This document shows, in pieces, positions 17,001 through 23,804 of a stretch of 23,884 nucleotides of DNA. The position numbers were made by a program, and so were the translations under genes. The notes beneath the pieces were generated by a model, which was given only the letters and a program-made list of their open reading frames with translations, made no database searches and was not told the origin of the DNA. Within the stretch, counting starts at the first letter, position 1. Every line of letters starts with the position of its first letter. This DNA comes from CAZBDU01 sp964490725 (GTDB lineage Bacteria; Spirochaetota; Spirochaetia; SZUA-6; DRHE01). Location of the stretch: NCBI GenBank assembly GCA_964490725.1, contig CAZBDU010000087.1, positions 1 to 23,884 on the forward strand, in the 5' to 3' direction.

Positions 17001-17091
17001 AGGCCCGCGTGGCGGGGCAGGAGAGGGGAGCGCAGAGTGTGCGCCTGCCTCCCGCCCGGCCGTCCCGCCGCCGGCTGGCGCCGCCCCGGCG

Positions 17092-17223
17092 CTATCCCTC
17101 GCTGGCGGCGAAGCCGGTGCGGCGGGAAGCCTGCACGCTTTCCTGCCTCAGCAAGTCTGCCATGCGGCTGTGCTCCTCCTCCATCTCCGGCGTGACCGAG
17201 CGGTGGGTTTCGACTCCTTTCAT
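17092..17223 (-). CDS. Possible small protein (43 aa), unrecognised
   Basis: A - strand ORF from ATG (complement of 17221-17223) to TAG (17092-17094). The predicted peptide is hydrophilic, with an acidic helix-like centre (TPEMEEEHSRMADLLRQE) and a basic end (ASRRTGF). About 36 of 43 codons end in G or C, as in the neighbouring genes, and the reading looks more protein-like than the arginine/proline-rich opposite strand. An upstream in-frame GTG would give 58 residues. No good ribosome site precedes either start. It could be a real small protein, the remnant of a lost gene, or chance. Confidence 0.3.
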   Translation of the reverse strand: MKGVETHRSVTPEMEEEHSRMADLLRQESVQASRRTGFAASEG

Positions 17224-17312
17224 GCCAGGGGTACCAGCCCGCGGCGCGCTCCCCGAATGGGCTGCCTGCACTATTCCCGTGCCCGATTGTGGTTAGCCCT
17301 TGCGGTCTACCC

Positions 17313-17341
17313 TTGACGGCGCTGCCTCCAGGTGCTATGAA
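17313..17341 (+). promoter_or_regulatory. Sigma70-type promoter of the TetR gene
   Basis: TTGACG (17313-17318, 5/6 match) and TATGAA (17336-17341, 4/6 match) are separated by exactly 17 bases. The predicted start near 17348 gives a leader of about 50 bases before ATG 17398, with the operator inside it. Confidence 0.65.
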
Positions 17342-17352
17342 TTGAGCAGCAA

Positions 17353-17376
17353 CTCATTGAGTAAATACTCAGCGAG
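17353..17376. promoter_or_regulatory. Probable TetR operator
   Basis: The core TGAGTA-AA-TACTCA (17358-17371) is a perfect 6-bp inverted repeat with a 2-base centre, inside a wider imperfect repeat starting CTC and ending GAG (17353-17376). It lies just downstream of the predicted transcription start and 22 bases before the TetR start codon. That is the usual layout for an autorepressor. Confidence 0.65.
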
Positions 17377-17397
17377 ACAGGACGGGAACGCCGGAGC

Positions 17398-17982
17398 ATG
17401 AAGCTCAGGGACAGACAGAAGAGCCGCACCCGGGAGCGACTGATGGCGGTGGCCTTCGACCTGTTCTCCCGGCGGGGCATAGGGGTCACTACCACGGTGG
17501 AGGTGGCCCGGGGAGCGGGGGTGTCTCACGGCACGGTGTTCGCGCATTTTCGCACCAAGGAGGAGCTGGTGGTCTCCGTCATCCAGCGGTACACGACGCG
17601 CGTGGTGGAGCGCATCCACGAGCGGGCGGGCTCCGGCGCCGGGCTGGAGGGTGTGCTGGCGGCGCACCTCGCGGGCCTTGCCCGCTACGAGCGGTTCTAC
17701 GCCCGCCTGGTGGCCGAAGGGGCCTCCCTGCCGCAGAGAGCCCGGACCACGCTCCTGGGAATCCAGTCGGCCATCTCCTTCCATCTGGCCGCGGCGGCGG
17801 AGAGAGAGATGGAGGCCGGAAGGATCAAGAGGATACCCGTCCATCTGCTGTTCAACACCTGGTTGGGCCTGATCCACCATTATCTGGTGAACCGCGACCT
17901 GTTCGCCTGCGGCGAATCGGTTCTCGCCGAGCGCGGCGGGGAGCTGGTCGATCATTTCATGGGCCTGCTGAGGCCCGCCTAG
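17398..17982 (+). CDS. TetR/AcrR-family transcriptional regulator
   Basis: A 194-residue regulator. The N-terminal DNA-binding domain spans about residues 8-57, with helix-turn-helix 31-51 (TTTVEVARGAGVSHGTVFAH) followed by FRTKEEL, the classical TetR signature. The rest is a helical ligand-binding/dimerisation domain with no recognisable ligand pocket. Start ATG 17398 is chosen by family alignment; GGAG is only one base upstream, so translation may be weak. A good promoter and inverted-repeat operator lie directly upstream, so it very probably represses itself and the following genes: zinc-ribbon protein (11 bp later) and AlkD-QueG fusion. Confidence 0.93.
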   Translation: MKLRDRQKSRTRERLMAVAFDLFSRRGIGVTTTVEVARGAGVSHGTVFAHFRTKEELVVSVIQRYTTRVVERIHERAGSGAGLEGVLAAHLAGLARYERFYARLVAEGASLPQRARTTLLGIQSAISFHLAAAAEREMEAGRIKRIPVHLLFNTWLGLIHHYLVNRDLFACGESVLAERGGELVDHFMGLLRPA

Positions 17983-17993
17983 GAGGAAGACGT

Positions 17994-18242
17994 ATGGAAA
18001 AGCAGTGCATCTCCTGCGGTATGCCCCTGAGGAAGGCGGAGGACTACCCCCTGGGGGACCGCTCCCGGGACTACTGCGTCCACTGCGCGCGGCCGGACGG
18101 GTCGCTGAAGTCCTACCAGGAGGCCCTGGCGGGAATGTCCGCCTTCATCGTCAGGACCCAGGGCCTCACGGAGGCGGCCGCCCGGGAGGCGGCACGAGGT
18201 CTGATGGCCGGCATGCCCGCCTGGCGGGACCATCCCGCGTGA
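17994..18242 (+). CDS. Small zinc-ribbon protein
   Basis: An 82-residue protein with two CxxC knuckles, Cys5-Cys8 (QCISCGMPL) and Cys28-Cys31 (YCVHCARPDG), matching the putative zinc-ribbon family I know as Zn_ribbon_2 (PF12674). The family's molecular role is not known. The C-terminal half is helical and ends in GMPAWRDHP. Start ATG 17994 has AGGAGGAAG upstream, a strong site, and follows the TetR stop by 11 bp, so it is in the same operon. Members of this family often sit next to transcription regulators, but I cannot assign a function here. Confidence 0.85.
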   Translation: MEKQCISCGMPLRKAEDYPLGDRSRDYCVHCARPDGSLKSYQEALAGMSAFIVRTQGLTEAAAREAARGLMAGMPAWRDHPA

Positions 18243-18316
18243 GCCCCCGGGGCGGCGGGGGCAGGAGCCCCTCTGGAGCCGCGCAGCCAGGCCCGACGCC
18301 TCCAGGAGCGCCCCAT

Positions 18317-20098
18317 GTGATCGCGCGCCTCGAGGCGCTGGCGGACCCGGACAAGGCGGCCGGGATGAAGCGCTTCGCGGTGGGCGGCGGGCACACCCTG
18401 GGCGTCTCGATTCCGGCGCTGCGTGCGCTGGCCGGGGAGCTCGGCCGGAGCCACCTCCTGGCGCGGGAGCTCTGGGCCAGCGGCATCCACGAGGCCCGCA
18501 TCCTCGCCTCGATGATCGAGGAGCCCGCGCTGGTGGAGGAAGCGCAGATGGAAGAGTGGGTGGCGGGCTTCGACTCCTGGGACCTCACCGACCAGGTGTG
18601 CATGAACCTGTTCGAGAAGACGAAGCTTTCCTGGCGGAAGGCGGTGCAGTGGGCCGGCCGCAAGGAGGAGTTCCAGCGCCGCGCCGGCTTTGCGCTGATG
18701 GCCTGCCTGGCCTGGCACGACAGGCTGGCGGCGGCGGAGCGCTTCGAGCCGTTCCTGGAGGCCGCGGAGGCGGCCTGCGGGGACGGGCGCAACTTCGTGA
18801 AGAAATCCATAAGCTGGGCGCTGCGCAACATCGGCAAGCGCAGCCGTGCGCTGAACGCACGGGCGGTGGAAACGGCCCGGCGCATCCAGGCGCGGGGCGG
18901 GCCTGCGCCGCGCTGGATAGGCGCCGACGTCCTGAGGGAGCTGACCGGGCCGGCGGTGGAGCGGCGCCTGGCGGCCAGAGAGGCGAAGCAGGCGAGGGGG
19001 AGGAAGGCCCGGGAGGCCGGCGGGGGAATCGCCAACCGGCCCCACGTTCCCGACGTCCCGGAGGAGCTCCGCGGGCCGTTCCTGGAGGAAGGGATCCAGC
19101 TTCTGGGGATCGCCGCCGCCAGCGAGTCCCCGGAGGCAGAGGCCGAATACGGGGAGTGGCTGCGCCGGGGGCTTTCCGGTTCCATGCGCTACCTGCAGCG
19201 GCATCATGTCCTGAAGTACAGGCCGTCCAGGATCCTCCCAGGGTGCCGGTCCGTCCTGCTCGCGGGGCTCAACTACTATCAGGAGGCGCCCGGGGAGGCT
19301 GGGAACGGGCAGGGCAGAGTGGCCCGCTACGCCATGGGCCGGGACTACCACCGCGTGCTGGGCGGAAAGCTGGGGCGCATCGCCCGGCGCCTGGGGGAGC
19401 ATCACCCCCGGGAGGAGTTCCGCCCCTTCACCGACGCCTCCCCGCTGGCCGAGCGCTTCTACGCCGAGCGGGCGGGGATCGGCTTCACCGGGCGCAACAC
19501 CCTGCTCATCTCCAGCCAGTACGGCTCGTGGTTCTTCATCGGCGAGATTCTCTCCACGGCGGCCTTCCCGCCCAGCGGGGAAGCGAATCCGGGCCACCTC
19601 TCCTGCCCCGCAGGCTGCCGGCGCTGCATCGAGGTCTGTCCCACCGGCGCGCTTGTCTCCCCGCAGCGCATCGACGCCTCGCGCTGCATCTCCTACCTCA
19701 CCATCGAACACAAGGGCTCCATTCCCGAGGAGCTTCGCCCCCGGATGGGGAGCTGGCTGCTCGGCTGCGACCTGTGCCAGGAGGTGTGCCCCCTGAACGT
19801 GCGTCGGCAGGTGACCTCGGAGCAGGATTTCCTGCGGCTGCGAGCCGGTGCGGCGGTGGAGTTCTCGGAGGTCCTGTCGATTCGCGACCAGGAGGAGTTC
19901 CGCCGCCGCTACGCCGGCACACCCCTGATGCGCGCCGGCCGGGTTTCCCTGATCCGCAACGCCTGCATCGCCGCCGCCAACACCGGCGCGGGGGCGCTGC
20001 TGCCCCTGCTGAAAGAGCTCGCCCGGGAGGCAGAGCCGGTGATCGCGGAGCACGCCGCCTGGGCGGTGAGGGTGCTGACCGGCGCGCAGGCGGACTGA
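18317..20098 (+). CDS. queG: AlkD-like DNA-alkylation domain fused to epoxyqueuosine reductase QueG
   Basis: One uninterrupted 593-residue ORF joining two proteins normally encoded apart. Residues 1-215 are an AlkD-like HEAT-repeat domain: WASGIHEARILASMI, SWDLTDQVCMNLF (Trp88, Asp92, at the family active-site segment), RNFVKKSISWALRNIGKRS and WIGADVLRELT. A basic Arg/Lys/Gly linker (about 216-244) leads to full-length QueG (about 245-593): catalytic-type Asp373 (FTDASPLAE), GIGFTGRNTLL, Fe-S cysteines 430, 434, 437, 441, 457, 484, 487 and 491, and a C-terminal HEAT-like region. QueG reduces epoxyqueuosine to queuosine in tRNA using cobalamin. Start GTG 18317 has AGGAG eight bases upstream. 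No ATG, GTG or TTG lies in the linker after GTG 18956 that would start QueG well, and no stop separates the domains. Fusion is real unless an undetected sequencing error removed a stop. Confidence 0.85.
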   Translation: MIARLEALADPDKAAGMKRFAVGGGHTLGVSIPALRALAGELGRSHLLARELWASGIHEARILASMIEEPALVEEAQMEEWVAGFDSWDLTDQVCMNLFEKTKLSWRKAVQWAGRKEEFQRRAGFALMACLAWHDRLAAAERFEPFLEAAEAACGDGRNFVKKSISWALRNIGKRSRALNARAVETARRIQARGGPAPRWIGADVLRELTGPAVERRLAAREAKQARGRKAREAGGGIANRPHVPDVPEELRGPFLEEGIQLLGIAAASESPEAEAEYGEWLRRGLSGSMRYLQRHHVLKYRPSRILPGCRSVLLAGLNYYQEAPGEAGNGQGRVARYAMGRDYHRVLGGKLGRIARRLGEHHPREEFRPFTDASPLAERFYAERAGIGFTGRNTLLISSQYGSWFFIGEILSTAAFPPSGEANPGHLSCPAGCRRCIEVCPTGALVSPQRIDASRCISYLTIEHKGSIPEELRPRMGSWLLGCDLCQEVCPLNVRRQVTSEQDFLRLRAGAAVEFSEVLSIRDQEEFRRRYAGTPLMRAGRVSLIRNACIAAANTGAGALLPLLKELAREAEPVIAEHAAWAVRVLTGAQAD

Positions 20099-20131
20099 GC
20101 GCACCACCGCGTCCCAGGGTGGCGCCGGAGG

Positions 20132-21352
20132 CTACCAGTCGTGGACGGAGCCGTCGGCGCGGCGGGCCACCGGCAGGTAGGCGGGACGGTAGGGGTGGCG
20201 GGCTGCCTTCTTCTCGTCGATCTCCACTCCCAGCCCCGGCCGTTCGGCGGCCCAGAGGCAGCCGTCGCGGTACTCCGGCCCGCCGGAGATCACCTCCCGC
20301 ACCACCTCGGGGAAGAACACCATCTCCTGGATGCCGAAGTTGGGCACCGCCAGGTCCACGTGCACGTTGGCGGCGTGGGCCACCGGCGAGATGTCCCCGG
20401 GGCCGTGCCAGGCCGTCTGCACGCCGAAGGGCTCAGCCAGCGCGGCGATCTTGCGCGCCTCGGTGATCCCGCCGCAATGGGCCAGATCGCAGCGTACGAA
20501 GTCGATGAGCTGCTCGGTGACGGGAAGCAGGCAGTCCCACCTGGAAGTGTAGAGCTCCCCCATGGCCAGGGGTGTGGTGGAGGCGCGGCGCACCACTCGC
20601 AGCGATTCGCGGTGCTCCGGGCGCAGAGGATCCTCCAGGAAGAAGAGGCGGTAGGGCTCCACCTCCCTGGCCAGGCGCGCCGCCTGGATGGGAGTGAGCC
20701 TCCCGTGCACGTCGTGCAGCAGCTTCAGCGAAGGACCCAGGCTTTCCCGTAGGTGCGAAAGCAGCCGGGGGACCATCGACAGGTAGGGCTCCGGCTCCCA
20801 GAGCTCCACCGCTGGGAGCCCCCCGACGGGACTCCAGGTGGCCGCGGCGGCCTCCGGGCCGCCGCCCTGGCCGTACACGCCGCCTGGCAGCCCCGGCACC
20901 GCGCACTGCACGCGCACCGCCTGGGAACCGTTTTCCAGCGCCCGGCGGCAGGACTCCTCCACCTCCTGGAAGTCGGCCCCACCGCAGTGGGTGTAGGCCA
21001 GCGCAGCCCGCCGGGTCTTCCCGCCCAGGAGCGAGTAGACGGGCAGGCCCGCCCGCTTGCCTTTCAGGTCCCAGAGGGCCATGTCCACTCCGGCCACCAC
21101 CGTGGCCTGCACCGGCCCGCCCCGCCAGTAGGAGCCGCGGCTCAGGTACTGCCAGATGTCCTCCACGGCGTCGGGGTCCCGGCCCGGTAGCAGCGGCGCC
21201 ACGTGCTCCTCGAACAGCCTGGCCGTGGCCAGCTCGCGCCCGTTCAAGGTGATGTCCCCCACCCCGTAGAGCCCCTCGTCGGTGTGGAGCTTGACCAGAA
21301 CGTAGTTGCGCGACGGGCAGGTGACGATGACCCGCGCCTCGGTGATCTTCAT
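20132..21352 (-). CDS. manD: D-mannonate dehydratase (enolase superfamily, ManD/RspA)
   Basis: A 406-residue enolase-superfamily dehydratase of normal ManD length, converting D-mannonate to 2-keto-3-deoxy-D-gluconate with Mg2+. Metal ligands are Asp214 (LLHDVHGRLT), Glu240 (FLEDPLRPE) and Glu266 (MGELYTSRWD). The ManD catalytic residues Arg147, Tyr160 (GVYG) and His216 match the family set, with His316 (WHGPGD) further on. The N-terminal VTCPSRNYVLVKLHTDEGLYG... start and YLPVARRADGSVHDW end are typical of the family. Start ATG (complement of 21350-21352) has AGGAG upstream. It faces the AlkD-QueG gene end-to-end and diverges from hslO. It completes the pathway of the uronate operon although it lies about 14 kb away on the other strand. 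Low-activity ManD homologues exist, so turnover cannot be judged. Confidence 0.9.
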   Translation of the reverse strand: MKITEARVIVTCPSRNYVLVKLHTDEGLYGVGDITLNGRELATARLFEEHVAPLLPGRDPDAVEDIWQYLSRGSYWRGGPVQATVVAGVDMALWDLKGKRAGLPVYSLLGGKTRRAALAYTHCGGADFQEVEESCRRALENGSQAVRVQCAVPGLPGGVYGQGGGPEAAAATWSPVGGLPAVELWEPEPYLSMVPRLLSHLRESLGPSLKLLHDVHGRLTPIQAARLAREVEPYRLFFLEDPLRPEHRESLRVVRRASTTPLAMGELYTSRWDCLLPVTEQLIDFVRCDLAHCGGITEARKIAALAEPFGVQTAWHGPGDISPVAHAANVHVDLAVPNFGIQEMVFFPEVVREVISGGPEYRDGCLWAAERPGLGVEIDEKKAARHPYRPAYLPVARRADGSVHDW

Positions 21353-21395
21353 GTCCCATATTCTCCTACATTGGCGGCCGCCCGGAAAGGGGCGG

Positions 21396-22370
21396 GTGGT
21401 CGATGCGCCGCCTGCATTGTATCTTACCGGCGTGCGGAAGAAGAAACCCTACGGCGACAACCTCAGGGAGCAGCTCCTCCACAGCGCACGGGACCGCCTT
21501 CACCTCTTCCTGCTGGACTACGGCAGCGTGCGCGGTGCGCTGGTGCACTCCACCCGCATGGTCAACGAGATGCGGGCCAACCACGAGCTCGGCGTCCTGG
21601 AGACGCTGGTTCTGGGGCACGCCTACCAGGCAGCCACGCTGATGACGGTGAACCTGAAGGGGGCCGACCGCCTGCGGATCAACATCCAGTGCCAAGGGCC
21701 GGTGCAGGGGCTCTCGGTGGAGTCGAACGCCTTCGGCGAGGTGCGGGGCTACCTGGCGGAGGTGCCGATTCCGGTGGAAGGAGCGGTGGACCAGGACACC
21801 CTGGCCGGCCTCTTCGGTGAGGGTGTGCTCACGGTGACGCGCACCCTGGAGCGGGCGCGCCAGCCCTTCAGCGGCGCGGTGCGGCTGGAGTACGGCACCC
21901 TGGCGGAGGACCTGGCCAACTACTTTCTGATCTCCGAGCAGGTGCCCAGCGCCATGAGCCTGAGCGTGCGCTTCGACCCCGCGGGGGAGGTGATCGGTGC
22001 GGGAGGCCTGTTCCTGCAGGCCATGCCGGCGGCCGAGAAGGACACGGCGGCCCGCATGGAGGGGATCGTCCGCGGCCTGCCCTCGATCGGCGGCGCCTTT
22101 GCGGAAGGCCGGGACGCGGAGGAGCTTCTCCGGGAGCACTTTGCGGATTTCTCCCCCCTCATGCTGGGCAGCCGGCGCGTGGCGTTCATGTGCCACTGCA
22201 GCAAGCACCGCTTCGGCCGCTTCATGAGCGCGCTGCCGGAGGCGGAGCTTGCCGATATGGCGGAGAACGGGCCTTTCCCGGTGGTCACCACCTGCTTCAA
22301 CTGCAATACCAGCTACTCCTTCTCCCGGGAGCAGATCGCGCAGATGCACCGCAGCGCCGCGGAGCGCTGA
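21396..22370 (+). CDS. hslO: Hsp33 redox-regulated chaperone
   Basis: A 33-kDa-type chaperonin of the cytosol, inactive when reduced and zinc-bound and activated by oxidative unfolding. The C-terminal zinc centre is Cys266-x-Cys268 (MCHCSKHRF) and Cys300-x2-Cys303 (TCFNCNTSY), separated by 31 residues, within the family's usual range. The N-terminal domain shows RGALVHSTRMVNEMRANHEL and ETLVLGHAYQAATLM. Start GTG 21396 is preferred because GGAAAGG stands five bases upstream; GTG 21432 (VRKKKPYGDN) fits the homologues' beginning equally well and would give 312 residues. A more upstream ATG would overlap the divergent manD start and is rejected. No partner genes adjoin; it is likely monocistronic. 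Confidence 0.92.
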   Translation: MVDAPPALYLTGVRKKKPYGDNLREQLLHSARDRLHLFLLDYGSVRGALVHSTRMVNEMRANHELGVLETLVLGHAYQAATLMTVNLKGADRLRINIQCQGPVQGLSVESNAFGEVRGYLAEVPIPVEGAVDQDTLAGLFGEGVLTVTRTLERARQPFSGAVRLEYGTLAEDLANYFLISEQVPSAMSLSVRFDPAGEVIGAGGLFLQAMPAAEKDTAARMEGIVRGLPSIGGAFAEGRDAEELLREHFADFSPLMLGSRRVAFMCHCSKHRFGRFMSALPEAELADMAENGPFPVVTTCFNCNTSYSFSREQIAQMHRSAAER

Positions 22371-22448
22371 GGCGGCGGCCGGGCGGCGGGCGCGGGCGGC
22401 GGGCGCTGGAGGAGGCGTGTCCCTGCCGGGGGGAGAGGGATTTTCCCG

Positions 22449-22487
22449 GCGCCGCGGTTGACGCGCCGCGGTCCCACCGGATAGAAA
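22449..22487 (+). promoter_or_regulatory. Promoter with tandem repeat before the phosphofructokinase gene
   Basis: TTGACG (22458-22463) and TAGAAA (22482-22487) with an 18-base spacer form a possible promoter. The -35 lies within two copies of GCGCCGCGGT (22449-22458 and 22463-22472) spaced 14 bases start to start. The predicted leader is about 20 bases. Confidence 0.4.
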
Positions 22488-22514
22488 AGGGCTGGAAGAG
22501 GAGGATAGCCATTC

Positions 22515-23735
22515 ATGAGCAAGCTGACGGGCAAAGTGCTGATCGCGCAGGGAGGCGGTCCCACGGCGGTGATCAACCAGTCGCTGGTGGGGGCGGTCCT
22601 GGAGTCGCGGAAGTTTCCAGAGACCACCCGGGTCTACGGGGCCATCAACGGGGTGCGGGGCATAGTCGACGAAGAGCTGCTGGATCTCACCCAGGAGACC
22701 ACCCACAACCTGGAGCAGGTGGCAATCACCCCTTCCAGCGGGCTGCTCTCCACTCGCGACAAGCCCGATGATGCCTACTGCCGGGAGATCTTCAAGGTCT
22801 GCCAGGCTCACGACGTGCGCTACTTCTTCTACATCGGCGGCAACGACAGCGCGGACACCGTGCGCATCGTCAACCGGAACGCGGAGACCGCCGGCTACGA
22901 CATGCGCTGCATCCACATCCCCAAGACCATCGACAACGACCTGGTGGTGAACGACCACACTCCCGGATACGGCTCGGCGGCGCGTTTCGTGGCCCAGGCC
23001 TTCATGGGCTTCAACCTGGACAACCGGGCGCTGCCCGGCGTGTTCATCGGCGTGGTGATGGGGCGGCACGCAGGCTTCCTCACCGCCGCGGCCAGCCTGG
23101 GCAAGAAGTACCCGGATGACGGCCCTCACTGCCTCTACGTACCGGAGCGGCCCTTCTCGGAGGAGCAGTTCCTGGGGGACGTCAAGAAGGCGGTGGATTC
23201 CTACGGGCGCTGCGTGGTGGCGGTGAGCGAAGGCGTGGTGGACAAGGACGGCACCCCCGTCACCGTGAAGCTGACGGGGAGCCGGGAGGCCGACGCCCAC
23301 GGGAACGTGCAGCTGTCCGGGACCGGGGCCCTGGGGGACATGCTCGCCGATCTGGTCAAGAGCCGGCTCAAGGTGAAGCGGGTGCGGGCGGACACGCTGG
23401 GCTACATGCAGCGCTCCTTCATGGGAGTCATGTCCGACGTGGACGCCCACGAAGCGCGGGAGGTGGGGGAAAAGGCCGCGCAGTTCGCCATCTGGCAGGA
23501 CATCGACGGCTCCATCACCATTCAGCGCACCGGCAACTACTCGGTGGACTACAGGATCGTGCCCCTGGAGGAGATCGCGGCCAAGACCAAGACCATGCCC
23601 GCGGAGTTCCTGAGCCGCGAAGGGAACAACGCCACCGCGGAGTTCTACGCTTACGCCCGCCCGCTGCTCGGCTCCGGCTTCCCCACCAGCCACCGCATCC
23701 GGGCGCCCCGGGTGGGCAAGATCCTGCGCACCTAG
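22515..23735 (+). CDS. pfp: Pyrophosphate-dependent 6-phosphofructokinase
   Basis: A 406-residue group-A phosphofructokinase phosphorylating fructose-6-phosphate. The donor-specificity residues are those of PPi enzymes: Asp111 in GGNDS (Gly104 in the E. coli ATP enzyme) and Lys137 in PKTIDND (Gly124 in E. coli). The catalytic base is Asp140. The N-terminal loop is AQGGGPTAVINQS and the substrate region MGRHAGFLTAAASLG. Reversible PPi-dependent activity would serve both glycolysis and gluconeogenesis. Start ATG 22515 has GAGGAGGA upstream. It follows hslO by 144 bp and has its own possible promoter. The position equivalent to E. coli Asp103 is Asn110, as in many GGNDS-type PPi enzymes. Donor specificity is inferred from these residues. 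Confidence 0.92.
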   Translation: MSKLTGKVLIAQGGGPTAVINQSLVGAVLESRKFPETTRVYGAINGVRGIVDEELLDLTQETTHNLEQVAITPSSGLLSTRDKPDDAYCREIFKVCQAHDVRYFFYIGGNDSADTVRIVNRNAETAGYDMRCIHIPKTIDNDLVVNDHTPGYGSAARFVAQAFMGFNLDNRALPGVFIGVVMGRHAGFLTAAASLGKKYPDDGPHCLYVPERPFSEEQFLGDVKKAVDSYGRCVVAVSEGVVDKDGTPVTVKLTGSREADAHGNVQLSGTGALGDMLADLVKSRLKVKRVRADTLGYMQRSFMGVMSDVDAHEAREVGEKAAQFAIWQDIDGSITIQRTGNYSVDYRIVPLEEIAAKTKTMPAEFLSREGNNATAEFYAYARPLLGSGFPTSHRIRAPRVGKILRT

Positions 23736-23804
23736 GAGTCCGTAGGGCATAGCCTGCCGCCGGAGGAGGAGGCAGGGGGTGCGCACCGGAGGGGTGGGGG
23801 AATT

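Larger units (their letters stand above)
17001..17397. other. Longest spacer in the window (397 bp)
   Basis: No clear protein gene is present. It contains a possible small - strand ORF (17092-17223) and, at its right end, the promoter and operator of the TetR gene. The left part is very GC-rich with several short self-complementary GGC/GCC stretches but no hairpin followed by a T-run. Confidence 0.7.

Noticed and set aside
16997..17296. A 99-codon + strand ORF starting at ATGA on the HD-GYP stop
   Set aside because: The overlap looks like coupling, but the peptide is Arg/Pro/Ser-rich with no recognisable fold and runs opposite a more protein-like - strand frame.
18005..18316. Upstream extension of the AlkD-QueG frame into the zinc-ribbon gene
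   Set aside because: It is a different frame from the zinc-ribbon gene and has no sense. The GTG at 18317 has a well-placed AGGAG and fits the AlkD-like N-terminus.
18113..20107. A 664-codon open frame on the - strand opposite the zinc-ribbon and AlkD-QueG genes
   Set aside because: Shadow of confident + strand genes with Fe-S and HEAT motifs.
20104..20122. CCACC/GGTGG hairpin between the convergent AlkD-QueG and manD genes as a shared terminator
   Set aside because: Only five pairs with a nine-base loop and no T-tract on either strand.
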